Positions 48,989 to 58,758 of a stretch of DNA of 64,000 nt are shown piece by piece. This stretch comes from Paragyromitra xinjiangensis (Eukaryota > Ascomycota > Pezizomycetes > Pezizales > Discinaceae): NCBI GenBank assembly GCA_038503065.1, contig JBCAMK010000006.1, positions 1,054,001 through 1,118,000 of the forward strand, given 5' to 3'. A model generated the notes under the pieces. It ran no database searches, had not been told where the DNA came from, and saw only the letters and a program-made list of their open reading frames with translations. Numbering within the stretch: the stretch's first letter is position 1; every line of letters begins with the position of its first letter. The translations under genes and the position numbers were made by a program.

Positions 48989-49633
48989 AACAATCACGAT
49001 GCGGACAGTCAAATCTATTTCTAGTAGTTGGTTTTTGGGGATGAGGCCGAGTGGCCTCGCAATCGTGGTTGGGCTTCTTTTTGTCACTGGGCGTGGATTT
49101 GGGACTGCCGTTGAGGGAATCTGTGGCGAATGTGTCCCCGCGCTCGACATGAAAGGAGTATGCGCTATAGCTATCGAAGGAACATAATTAACATGGATGA
49201 CGATTATGGAAAATCGCATGGGGGAAATACGCGCGTACCCGGTGCTGCTAATAGGTTTGCTTCCGTATATGTCCGGAGTGTATTTGGGGTCTTCTTTGGC
49301 GATCCTGCTGTCTTCATGGATGGCAGCAGTATTTGCAAGATCCATAGGAACTTGTGAAGGGTGCGGAACGTCGTTTGGATCGATATATTCATAGTAACCG
49401 CAGTTGCAATTGATCATGGTATTCGGTGACTCATCGATAAATAACCGTTCGTTTTCAGTGTAGGCTATGCCGAAGCAACCGCATCGGTCCCCCTCAAGCG
49501 GGAAAACAGGCCCTAAAATCGTATTTTGAGGGAGTGAGTTTTCTGACATGTCGTAGGGTCTGTTGGCTTGACTAGATATGTCTTGCGTTGGCCATTCGTT
49601 TGGCTCGCTCGAGTAAGGTCCGTTGAAACTCAT
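48947..49633 (-). CDS. Hypothetical protein, possibly only its 5' half is coding
   Basis: 228-codon ORF. The first ~145 codons look protein-like: MSFNGPYSSEPNEWPTQDIS, a CGCFGIAYTE segment, NCNCGYYEYIDPNDVPHPSQ, and a Pro/Asp/Ser-rich tail. There is no signal peptide and no domain I recognise. The 3' third is antisense to the small plus-strand ORF and runs into the 84-bp tandem repeat, so the real coding end may be earlier, through an unrecognised splice. Confidence is limited by this overlap. Confidence 0.4.
   Translation of the reverse strand: MSFNGPYSSEPNEWPTQDISSQANRPYDMSENSLPQNTILGPVFPLEGDRCGCFGIAYTENERLFIDESPNTMINCNCGYYEYIDPNDVPHPSQVPMDLANTAAIHEDSRIAKEDPKYTPDIYGSKPISSTGYARISPMRFSIIVIHVNYVPSIAIAHTPFMSSAGTHSPQIPSTAVPNPRPVTKRSPTTIARPLGLIPKNQLLEIDLTVRIVIVCVLERMGLHEKII
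48999..49187 (+). CDS. Candidate small secreted protein
   Basis: 62-aa ORF directly downstream of the 84-bp tandem repeat. It has a basic start, then a hydrophobic segment (LAIVVGLLFVTGRGFGTAVE) like a signal peptide. The short mature part has three cysteines (ICGECVPALDMKGVC). It lies wholly antisense to the 3' part of the minus-strand ORF at 48947-49633; both are unlikely to be real at full length. The tandem repeats, CT-rich leader and signal peptide favour this one slightly in the overlap. Confidence 0.35.
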   Translation: MRTVKSISSSWFLGMRPSGLAIVVGLLFVTGRGFGTAVEGICGECVPALDMKGVCAIAIEGT

Positions 49634-50671
49634 TCTCTGAGAAGTGGTAATTTGGAGTTTACTGGTTGTGATTTAGCTGGTAATTGTTGGCTGTTGGCAC
49701 CCTTAAGAGCTGCGGAGACAATGTAGCTTCGCTGGAGGACCTTGAGGCGATTTGGAGAGGAGCTTTCAGGATTGAAGAACTGCTTAACTCGTTTACCTCA
49801 CTGAGGCTCGTCGGGCCTATTAGGGCAGCCAGGTGTGATGCACTCAGGTTGGAAATATTAATGCATTCTCATGATGTTTGCGTGGTTCTCTCCTGGCCCT
49901 TCGTTCCATCGTTACATCTAGGCCTGAGGGAAGCTTATCACGAGTTCAAGTATTTTATCCCTGTCGAGACTTAAATAAAATAAAGATGGTCCGAGAAACT
50001 GTAGCCTTGTGCACCGCAAGATTTTCGACGTCTAGGGTAAAATGCGCAGAGGGGTTTAGAGCTGCTCATGTTGTAGTTTAATGCCTGCAATGGGCTGTGG
50101 AGGCAAGTATCTTACTTGCGTCGAGTGGCTATGTGTGTGGCCTGTGATTGGGGAATGGGTGCTTTTTGCGGCGTTGTTTGGTGTTGTGTACCCGTGTCGG
50201 GGCTAAATATTGAGACCTGATAGGGGAGTGTATGCTGGTAGGCACCTGTCTAATCTCCTAATGCTGTGTTCCGGCATAAGTAGCCATTGCGAGCTTATTG
50301 GACTTTGATTCCGCGGGACGGATGGATATTCGTTGGTGATAGGTTTTCTAGCTTGGGGCTTCGGTTCGAGAATGTCTTAAATCTTGTATTGTGCTTTGAA
50401 TCGGATATCTCGTATATGACCATAATGTGATAGTACTGTCGGGCCGTCCCAAATCCTTCGAGTAATGACTTATTAGTTAACTGTACCGTCCGGAAATAAA
50501 CTATAGGGAGTTGCCGTTATAGCATCCGATCTAAGTGCTATTTACTAGTACTGGGGCAGTTTTTTGGTGAGCATCTTTCAATTGGATCAAGGTTAGCCAA
50601 TATAATTCGGGAAGTAGCATTTGGGAATATTTAGGTAGGGAATAACTTGCATATGGGAAGAATTTTGTTCG

Positions 50672-50960
50672 GAGATGGGAGTACGCTTTACTTTATGATG
50701 ATTTTGAATGAGGAGTGTGCGGAGAGTGGAGTTGAAATCGCTGAGCAGGTTAGTGACAGTGCTTTGGTAAGATGGTGGATATGCTTTACTTTACAGTAAT
50801 TTTTGAAGAGAAGTATGCTCCACCAGCTGCCCTGATCGGAGGCATATGTTCTATTGTATAGAGTTAAAGCCTAATGTAGAATCGGTGGATACTCAGTAGG
50901 ATGGTGGGTATGCTTTATATGATTTTTGGACGAAGAACGTGGGACGTACCACAACCCTTG
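50672..50960 (+). repeat. Degenerate ~100-130-bp direct repeats, three copies
   Basis: Three spaced copies of a (GATGG)(T/G)GG(A/G)TATGCTTTA(C/T)..TTTTGA-like core, followed by a GAA-rich stretch, start near 50675, 50771 and 50900. Diverged and not coding. Confidence 0.4.
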
Positions 50961-51036
50961 ATTGGGGTCGTGCCGAATAGGGCGCCTAGCCTAATCGGGT
51001 AAATCGGTGAAGAGTGAGGGATTTGGTCACAATGGT

Positions 51037-51092
51037 ACAGGACACAAAAGGTACTACAGGGCACAAAAGTACTACAGGACACAAGAGCACTC
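51037..51092 (+). repeat. Short tandem repeat, 18-19 bp x 3
   Basis: Three consecutive copies of ACAGG(A/G)CACAAAAG(G)TACT, the last one diverged (ACAGGACACAAGAGCACT). Confidence 0.7.
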
Positions 51093-51260
51093 TCTCTACT
51101 GGCTACCTGATCAGTTGGGGTCAACTTGGTGATTGGTTGACGACAGGACTGGATAGCCGCTCTAATGGGTGGAGGGGCAGGGGAAAATCTATCCTAGGCA
51201 AACGGAGACGCAAAAATGTGTGGCAACAAGAAAAGTCTAAATATCCAGATCCCCTACCTA

Positions 51261-51388
51261 CTTGCCCTCCACTAAAAGAGCCGGGAAACAGGGGGGTGTG
51301 TGGCTTTGTATGCTGGGAAGTCTGAGCACAATCTCGTGGCATACAAAGCCACATACCCTGTTTTCCGGTTTTTATGGTGGAGGGCAAG
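51261..51388. mobile_element. Short MITE or hairpin element, 128 bp, TA-flanked
   Basis: Near-complete inverted repeat: the left arm starts CTTGCCCTCCACTAAAAG and the right arm, read inward, CTTGCCCTCCACCATAAA. The arms are about 50 bp (including GTGTGGCTTTGTATGC / GCATACAAAGCCACAT), around a loop of about 25 bp. TA flanks both ends (51259-51260 and 51389-51390). No ORF. Confidence 0.78.
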
Positions 51389-51828
51389 TACTCGTGTTCC
51401 CTGGGAACGAGGGTATGAATTTGGCTAACCAAACTGTGAAGCGTTGCCGCGGGGCGAATCAAAAGCTATTGCCCCCAAAAGACATTTTCTTGCAACGAGT
51501 GCTCTTTAGTTAACCTAACCTTCTTCGGTGTTTTTTCTTACGTAGTTTAGGCTTGCCTGATCTGTCGTCGCCCGGTTTTCGTTTAGTGTGGCCTTTCGTT
51601 GCCACATGCCCACTGTGCAGATAAGAGATGACAAGATTTGTTCAAGTTTGACCAATGGGCTGGGTCTGAGGCTTCGTTTGATACCTATGTCTTCCTGAAC
51701 AGGTTAGCCCAAGTGGCTCAAGGCGGAAATTTCGCTGTGGGTTTTCAGTCCTATTTATGCTTAGCTTATCATTTGCTGGGGTTGGGGTTATTCCGATCCG
51801 CAGCGAACAATCCTATGCTATAGTACTA
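51389..51828. other. Intergenic region between two elements
   Basis: No gene or inverted repeat seen. Confidence 0.4.
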
Positions 51829-51991
51829 CGGTCGCTCCTGGGGGAACGACGAAGTTGGAGGAACGATGAACAGGGGTCTGTAAAGGTAGAGGACAGGTAG
51901 GTATTGGGCTTGGCTAGAAGTTTCTACTATGACAAATACCCCTGTTCGTCGCGATCGTTCCTTCAGTTTCGTTGTTCCCCAGGAGCGACTG
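51829..51991. mobile_element. MITE-like element, 163 bp, TA-flanked
   Basis: Inverted ends: left CGGTCGCTCCTGGGGGAACG; right, read inward, CAGTCGCTCCTGGGGAACAA. The arms extend about 50 bp to a shared GAACAGGGGT. TA flanks at 51827-51828 and 51992-51993. No ORF. The CAGT start and TA target suggest a Tc1/mariner-type (pogo/Fot-like) family. Confidence 0.8.
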
Positions 51992-53190
51992 TAATTAATA
52001 GCTGGATAACTGACCCCAGGATGGGCTCCGCTGTTAGTGATATGTTTACTGGGTACTACGAGATATGATATCGGGTCTTGTTTACTTGAATAAGTTAGTA
52101 AATCTATTATAAAAATTGCTAGTGCATATGATATCGCTTTTCTGCCCCATACTAATGAGATTCTGCACTTTGAGCCATCTGAAAGTACCTACTCTACTCG
52201 CGCCATGCAAAGAAGTGCAGAAATGCAGAAAAACAAGAGGAGTTCTTGAGGGCAGACTGACTGATTAGAGGATACAAAGCCACGGGCTTTACCACATTTC
52301 CTGCTCGCCGTGGACCCACCTATTTCCAAGCTTCTTTCCTGACGTGATTGATCTGGGCCGAGGCGGAGGGAAGGGCCGAGGCGGATGAAGACGGGTTTTG
52401 GGCGCAAGTCACACTTTACACTGCCTTGTAAGAATTGGCGGTATTGGCGGTATGAGTTATGAGGTGTAGTTTCTTGGAGATGATTTCGCACCCGAGCCTG
52501 AGGTAGGACTGTATCACATGCCGACACATTTCCGCATAAAAACCCCTCTCGATCGATTTAACTGTTAGGCGCTAACCCTAACCCAGGATTAGCGGCGAGT
52601 TATCCAGATGGGTTGTTCGTTCGGTGGATTCAACCACTTGGGTTATGGTGGTTGCGGCGAGTAATCCTGTGCATGCTTTCGGGGAAGTTATTTCCGAGTG
52701 GAAGGGTAAGGGATTGATAAAGGATACGTATATGCCTTTCATAAAAATCCTACTTGGCGGTGTGAAAATCGTGCTGGTGGAGTATGGGTTGATCTTTGAA
52801 GATACCGAAGCTCCTCGGCCGCGGAGATTGAGGGCTTTGTAGAAGTGGAACTATGAGAGAGTTTTGCCGCAGGGCATGCATATGCTTCGCTGCTGGGGCT
52901 GGCTGATATTATCGCAGGTACTCGTATAAAGGTTTGATAGTGTGAAATTATGATAAGCTGTGTGGCGTGCATACGTGCTAGGGGTAAGAGTACGTAACTA
53001 GCAACAAGGTCTTACAAGAGTGCTATTGGACCTTCACACATCTCTGGAAGTGTTTGACGGTCGATTCCTCGACGGATTCCTCGTTCTGGAGCCTTTTTCT
53101 ATACTGTCAAAGTGATCAGTCTTGTGACTCTTGTGGGTAATATCGTTGGAATTTCAATGGTTGCTTAGGATGTAGATACCGCGCTGAGGA
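51992..53190. other. Intergenic region
   Basis: No supported gene. A plus-strand ORF at 52624-52842 has mildly protein-like content (FGEVISEWKGKGLIKD) and could be a gene fragment, but no neighbour exon is visible. A two-copy CCCTAA motif near 52571-52584 is too short to call telomeric. Confidence 0.35.
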
Positions 53191-53460
53191 AACTACTGTA
53201 CAGTCCCGTAAGAAAATGTTTGGCACCCTTGTCAATTCGGCGCTGCAACCAAACAGTCCCAGGGAGCAACCTAGAGGGTAGATAATAAAAGGGGTAAATT
53301 TCATAAATCCCACGGTGCTAAGTGATACCCTGCTAATTTTCATCGTCATGTGCTGCAGAAGTCGCAGTCTAAATTCTCCAGCGGTGCCAGGACTTTCTGG
53401 CAGGACTGTACAGTACCGTTCGCAGGTTCTTGGCACCCTTCTCTCTACTGAACAGGGCTG
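53191..53460 (+). repeat. Diverged direct repeat pair
   Basis: ACTGTACAGT-C/A-CCGT followed within ~20-25 bp by TTGGCACCCTT occurs at about 53191-53235 and again at about 53403-53445, roughly 212 bp apart. This may be the remains of a duplicated or terminal-repeat element. TACACGACTGTACAT at about 53640 and ACACGACTGTACAT at about 55310 share part of the motif. Confidence 0.4.
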
Positions 53461-53949
53461 CCAGCGGATTAAGACTGTGATTTTCATAAAAGTTTGGTAT
53501 ACGAAATGGTTGAGTGTTATTTAGCAGCTTATCATTTAAATATTTTTCTTCTCTTTTTATTTATTATTCCCTAGCTTGATCTACGACTATCTACATGTAG
53601 TTGTGACTATCAATAGGTTGTAGGGTGTCGAGACTTTTCTTACACGACTGTACATTGGCATCTTTGGGTGTGGGTACTCGACTAGTCTCGTGCCCAGCCC
53701 CATACACGCAGCTTGCTCCTACGGTGCGCGGCACCATAGGCAGTATGATGGGGACGAGCTTAGTACTCGACCGAAGATCTAGAGTAAAGAATACATCTGT
53801 TGGACGACGCTGAGATGGAGAAGGGACGCCCAGAAAACCAGCAATGAATCAGGACACGTCTCTCATATCGCTTCTGAGCTCACTGGCCCGTGGACTCAAC
53901 CCTTCTCTCGGCATCTAGGCGTATTACCGTGCTAGCTGTAAATAGCTAG
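53461..53949. other. Intergenic region
   Basis: No supported gene. TACATGTA occurs at 53592-53599. Confidence 0.35.
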
Positions 53950-54390
53950 CCGACGGTCACACCGACGGTCAAAATAAAGTAGAGGCGTTCTGAATCGAAG
54001 TCTTTGACTCAGAATCTAAGTCACCTATCCCTATTAGGTTTCAGCCAGTGGAGGAAAAGAGATCTGTCTCCTCGGCGACACGCGTTCATTGTCCTAGCGG
54101 CGTAATCTGTCTACAAAAATGCATGAAGTATATTTAATGGTATCCCTAGTGGATTTTACGCCATAGAATTTGTTGCCTGTGATATTCTTGCACTTGATAA
54201 TAATGAAACTCAAATCTCCCATGCCCAGGCTTTTACTACATGTATTTTACTAGCACCAATAATATCAGATCGATGACATTCGATAGAGATAGCTCGTTCA
54301 AGTTTTTCCTTTTCCCCATATCACATATCCTATTTCCTACCTTGATACCCCCTTTAGCTATAGGACCGGCTGTGTTCGGCACAGCACTCA
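53950..54390 (+). repeat. Older, diverged relative of the 54931-55276 element
   Basis: Two blocks match that element in the same order. Near 54010 the block is GACTCAGAATCTAAGTCACC...TTTCAGCCAGTGGAGGAAAA. Near 54305 it is CCTTTTCCCCATATCACATA...TTTAGCTATAGGACCGG. The spacing is longer here, and the ends are no longer clear inverted repeats. No coding content. TACATGTA occurs at 54237-54244. Confidence 0.5.
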
Positions 54391-54930
54391 AGCGTGATAC
54401 AGTGCGCCTGAATTACATTTTGACCCTTTGTGACCATCCACTGTTGACCATTAATATGATATCAGCGCTAGCAAGGAGCGTAGTGCGTTCACTGGGTATT
54501 CGTGTACTAGGGTGGTGAATTTGTGTGGTTCATGCACGACTCTGTAGCGTAAGCCCACTACCCATGTTTTCAGTTTCTTACCCTGGTGTATGAGTGCGTC
54601 AGCCCTTGTATGTTAGCTTTTGAAGAAACCTAGGTGATTGGTATTTAGCAAGGGATGCGTTGTTACCAAGGAACGGTATAAATACGGGGAGGTAGCCTTG
54701 GTCTATGGTGTATAGTCGTGTCCAACAAATTCTTGCGGTTTTCCGAAGTACTATGATGTGGTGAACCATGAGCTACGAAAGAATTTACTACTCAACAAGA
54801 AAGCGTCATGTTTCGCTATTATTGCTTAAAGTAATACCAGCACGCCTCCTACCGCACCAGTATGGTTCAGCTTCAGCCGTGGGATGTTGTGTTGAGCGGG
54901 ACTTGTAACACCTCACCACATAGTGCCGTA
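54391..54930. other. Intergenic region
   Basis: No gene or repeat recognised. Confidence 0.35.
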
Positions 54931-55276
54931 TTAACTGTCGACAGCGGCTGGTCATATAGAGTCAAGTTAAAGTTGGGACGTTCTTAACCAAAACTGGTGA
55001 CTCACAATCTAAGTCACTCACTTACCCTAATTCGGCTTCAGCCAAGGAAGGAAAAAGGGGTTTTGCCCTCACCACCAGCACCAACAACAGAATGGTGCTT
55101 TTTTTTTTGATAGAAAGGCCTTGCTTAGGGGGGCTGAGTCCTGTGTTTTCTCCTTTTCCCTATGTCACAGATCTCTTTTTCTACTTTTCCCTACCCTATT
55201 TAGGACTGGTACCGGTCTCTCAAACACGCTAATTAAGTCCCAACTCTCTGTGTGCCTGGTCGCTGTCGACAGTTGA
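54931..55276. mobile_element. MITE-like element, 346 bp, TA-flanked
   Basis: Inverted ends: left TTAACTGTCGACAGCGGCTG; right, read inward, TCAACTGTCGACAGCGACCA. Both arms contain a further AGAG...GTTGGGAC block. TA flanks both ends (54929-54930 and 55277-55278). The interior is T/C-rich with no ORF. A diverged relative lies at 53950-54390. Confidence 0.78.
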
Positions 55277-55600
55277 TACGGTACTTCAAAAGCCACACGA
55301 ATTTTTTTGACACGACTGTACATGTTGAGCCCTCAGGGATATTAACTACAGCTATGAGCAAATGACTATTGCAACAAAGCAGACTGACGACTCCACCGTA
55401 CACACTTAAGCCTCCGTTATTATACCACAAGAAGACAGAAATTACCTAACCACGAGCCACGGTACCAGCTACATGTAATTGATCCTCGAGCATAACAAAG
55501 ACATAAGAAAAAAATTATAAATAGACTCGACCACCCCACCATTTTATGACAGAAGAAACTTTTCCGTTACCCCTCAACGTTCCCCCCTCATTGCAGGCCC
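55277..55600. other. Intergenic region and 3' flank
   Basis: Downstream flank of the leftward proline-rich gene. TACATGTA at 55470-55477. No gene seen. Confidence 0.4.
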
Positions 55601-57472
55601 TTACTCCTCCATCCCAGACCCACCAACGCTCGCATCACGCTCAGCAAACACACTAAGGATCTCAAGAGCTTCACGAATAGCAATGTCAATCGTCGGCTCC
55701 CAGCCATGCTCAGACTCGCGAAGCGCCTTGCAACGATCCGCCATAGCCATGGCAGTCTTGCGGTAGTGGTACGGACGAAGTTCCAACGGTTCGTTTTCCA
55801 TATAGTAATTGAGCCAGTAAATATCGCAGGTATCGGGGACTTTACTCTGCTTTTTGACGGCTTTGTCGACGAGACAGCTCTTGCAGACAATCTTTACATC
55901 ATCACCAATTGTACTAGTTATCCATCCACATGAATCCGGTAGGGTTTCCCCCGTCGAGGGGCTCGACACCTCGAGGACAAAGCGGGGGGCTTCGGGTGTG
56001 GGGAAAATCTGCCCGGATGATCCAGTTTCCAGCATGGGAGACGGCGTCGGCAACTCTCGCGTGGGGAAAGACACGTCCGCGGCTCTGATTGCGGAGAAAA
56101 TCCGCCAGGGTGATCCAGTGTCTAGCGTGGGAGACGGCGTCAGTGGCCCTCGTGTGGGGAAGGGCACGTCTGGGACTTTGGGCGCAGAGAAAATCCGCCC
56201 GGTTTGTCCAGTGCCCAGCATGGGAGACGGCGTCAGTGGCTCTCGCGTGGGGAAGGGCACGTTTGCGGCTCTAAGTTTGGAGAAAAACTGCCCGGTTTGT
56301 CCAGTGTTTGGCATAGGAGACGGCAACAGTGGCTTTCGCGTGGGGAGGGGCACATCTGCTACCCTCTCCTGTGCCAGAAAGAGGTTTCGGAGGTCGAGAG
56401 TAGCGGGTGCTTCGCGAATCCGCAACCTTGGCGATACCGGTTTACGAGGGGGTTCTTGCGCTGCTATTGGGGGGATATTTGTGGTCGCAACCACAAATGA
56501 AGGAGGGGGAGGGGGAGGAGGAGCAGGATCGGGAAAGACGATAGGGGGGGCGCGGAGAGGTAAGTCCATAGGCAGCTGTCTGCGGAGGGGAGGGTTGCGG
56601 GGAGGTCGAAATGTCTGAGATACCGGTCTCGGTGCATGCCTGAAAGGATTGCCCCAAAATTTGTGCCCAGGCCTGGGCTGCATGCTGGGGTCCCAACTGT
56701 TTGGGTTCTCAGGTTGGGAAACGTGGCTATCTATAAGATAGCGCGTGTCAATTGTCTTCTGAGCTGGCGCTGAGCGTGCCGGTTCCGGAGGGAACCTAGG
56801 AGCATAGAGCGCCCCCGAAAATGGGTTTGAACCGACGCTCGGGGGTACAAATTGACCCTCAGGCGGAGTGTATCGATTTAAAGATAAATTACGTGGGTCG
56901 ACTCCAGAAGGACTCTCGAACTTGTTCCCGGGGGCCCAAGTGTTTTCTGTGAAATAGCGGACTTTCTCCTGAGCCGGACTGGCGAGAGCTTTCTCATAAT
57001 TGGACGAATCATCTCTGCAGCAAGCACAGTCAACAACCTTAGCTGTGACAGTCGGAGCATGAATTGTCTGAGTTGGAAGTACCACCAGCGGCGCTGGAGG
57101 AGACGCCGGAGCTGGAGAAGACACTTGATTAGGAGAAGACACCTCGGTAGGAGAAGCAAGAGGAGCAAGAGGAGCAAGAGGGGCAGGAGGGGCAGGAGGA
57201 GGCGTATTAACACGCGGGAGCAGAAGATAACATGGAGTATAATGCCCCTTCGCTACAAGTGCATTGATCTCATCCTGCCCCTTCGCGCGATCATTGATCC
57301 AAGCATCGGTCCACGGAGTCGACCCATCAGTGAATCGATTTAGGCGTTTGGTTTCTCCTTTCCCAGGGTCCGTTTCATCTTCATCGATAATTGAAGTAAT
57401 CATGGGTTCCACATTTGGAGCGGGAGGCCAAAGGAGATCTTCCTCATCTGAAAAATCGGCTGGAGATTCCAT
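55601..57472 (-). CDS. Proline-rich protein with 31-aa internal repeats, unknown
   Basis: Single exon, 623 aa. The N-terminus is acidic (ADFSDEEDLLWPPAPNVEP) and is followed by Pro/Ala low-complexity sequence (APPAPLAPLAPLASPTEV). The middle is disordered and Pro/Arg-rich, with a run of seven Pro. Four tandem units of about 31 aa follow (~375-500), pattern x-A-A-D-V-P-F-P-T-R-E-P-L-T-P-S-P-M-L-x-T-G-x-x-G-x-I-F-S. The last ~115 aa are ordered-looking, with CGWITSTI, CKSC, DTCDIYWLNYYMENEPLE and a helical end (IDIAIREALEILSVFAERD). There is no signal peptide or membrane helix. No domain is recognised; a scaffold or SH3/WW-ligand role would be speculation. The repeats also create long antisense ORFs, which I discount. 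Confidence 0.75.
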   Translation of the reverse strand: MESPADFSDEEDLLWPPAPNVEPMITSIIDEDETDPGKGETKRLNRFTDGSTPWTDAWINDRAKGQDEINALVAKGHYTPCYLLLPRVNTPPPAPPAPLAPLAPLASPTEVSSPNQVSSPAPASPPAPLVVLPTQTIHAPTVTAKVVDCACCRDDSSNYEKALASPAQEKVRYFTENTWAPGNKFESPSGVDPRNLSLNRYTPPEGQFVPPSVGSNPFSGALYAPRFPPEPARSAPAQKTIDTRYLIDSHVSQPENPNSWDPSMQPRPGHKFWGNPFRHAPRPVSQTFRPPRNPPLRRQLPMDLPLRAPPIVFPDPAPPPPPPPSFVVATTNIPPIAAQEPPRKPVSPRLRIREAPATLDLRNLFLAQERVADVPLPTRKPLLPSPMPNTGQTGQFFSKLRAANVPFPTREPLTPSPMLGTGQTGRIFSAPKVPDVPFPTRGPLTPSPTLDTGSPWRIFSAIRAADVSFPTRELPTPSPMLETGSSGQIFPTPEAPRFVLEVSSPSTGETLPDSCGWITSTIGDDVKIVCKSCLVDKAVKKQSKVPDTCDIYWLNYYMENEPLELRPYHYRKTAMAMADRCKALRESEHGWEPTIDIAIREALEILSVFAERDASVGGSGMEE

Positions 57473-58150
57473 GATATTTGGTAGACTGGAGTTTTTTTCG
57501 TGATCACCTTTGAGAGAGAGACGGGGATTGGGATGAAGATGGCGATGGGATAGGGAGAGGATTTTCGGATGGAATGGGAGGAAACAGGATGAAAAGGGAT
57601 GAGTCGCAAGAGAGAAACTCAGGACCGTCGAGCTGACTATTATGCTCGTTCAGTATATAATAGAATGGAGAATGTGAGCTAAAAACCAAGTTTTCAATAA
57701 TGCTAATATTCCTGGCGTGGGAGAGTCCATCTGGGTCGTGGACATTTCAACCCCTGGTGAAGCTCTGGCGAGGTTTAATAGGCTCAGCAAGGCATTCACG
57801 GACCTGGACCTGATAACACCCACGATCCCCGAATGAAACACATATCAGATTGTATAGCATAGGTCGCGGGCTAGCAACCCCTTTGTGAGCCAGGAAGTGA
57901 TGCAGTTATCCGCATTCTCTAACGCGACCTGATTTCTATTCGGTAGAAATCCTAGTAATACTATATAGCCATTGTACACTCCAGCCTCAATTTTGCAGCC
58001 TTTCAGTTTGGTGATGTGTACGAGAAGCTAGACGTTCATGAGGCCATACAAACTGCATGTTGACTATTCTCACGATTGCGGTACTAGTCCGTTCCAGGGA
58101 TATAGTGTAGACCTAAGGTCGTACCAATTAGTACGTATTACTTAAAATGG
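57473..58150. other. Intergenic region
   Basis: Upstream flank of the proline-rich gene. No gene seen. Confidence 0.4.
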
Positions 58151-58393
58151 TTAGCGTACCTGAAGCCAAATAAAGTGGATAGATTAGGACAAGATTTGCG
58201 TGTGGTACCTGACCCAAGCATATCGACAGCTTCACACACATCTGACCAACTCACCTTTCGCTGGCAGAATACACTTAGATTATCACTACGTTGCTGGTAC
58301 GTTCTCTGTTGAAATAGTTTGAAATCGAGTGATGCTTCGTGACGTCGTGCTACCTCTTGACGATCATTGGATGTCACTCGGTACTCCTGATCC
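58151..58393 (-). CDS. Possible terminal exons of a small gene, or a gene fragment
   Basis: Good splice signals outline an exon at 58255-58393 (acceptor GACTTTAG; content DQEYRVTSNDRQEVARRHEA, then LDFKLFQQRTYQQRSDN). A donor AAG|GTGAGT follows, with branch-like CCTAAT and acceptor GGCTTCAG, and a two-codon exon that ends in TAA at 58151. No upstream exon with an ATG is convincing, and no domain is recognised. It is either the 3' end of a small gene or a remnant. Confidence 0.3.
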
Positions 58394-58758
58394 CTAAAGT
58401 CAATGGGGAAGAATATAGGTGCTCTGGCATCTCAAATTATATTTCATCCTCTTTGATAAAGAAAGAAATAATAAAGGACGATGAAAGAGAAGACGAAATA
58501 GAATAACGTAGGCGACGAATTAGGAAAGACATAGGGTTATCCCGCCACTGTCTCGAGTAGTATTTAGATGTCGATCCGTGCATATCCTCAATTTATGATT
58601 CAGTTATGAATATTGGAGCAACTTGCTTTTAACTACTCTTTCTACCTTCCTACTCCCTAGTCTTCCCATTCCAAATAGCGGTAGTTTTAGACATGACCCA
58701 TCACTCGTTCCGTCATTTCCTTCGTAAGTTTTAGCTCCTCGGACCTTCTCCAGCCCCT
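58394..58758. other. Intergenic region
   Basis: AT-rich, no gene supported. Includes the 3' flank of the F-box-type gene. Confidence 0.35.

Larger units (their letters stand above)
49634..51260. other. Intergenic region with degenerate repeats
   Basis: No supported gene. Degenerate tandem units around GATGGTGG(A/G)TATGCTTTA...ATTTTTG lie near 50675, 50771 and 50900. A short 18-19-bp triplet built on ACAGG(A/G)CACAA lies at 51037-51092. ORFs over 49684-50081 show no domain. Confidence 0.4.

Noticed and set aside
52571..52584. Telomere-like CCCTAA units (also near 3702)
   Set aside because: Only about two units; far too short for interstitial telomere or a chromosome end.
55854..56618. 254-codon plus-strand ORF
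   Set aside because: It is antisense to the 31-aa repeats and proline-rich part of the minus-strand gene, Gly/Arg/Val-rich with no domain; a shadow.
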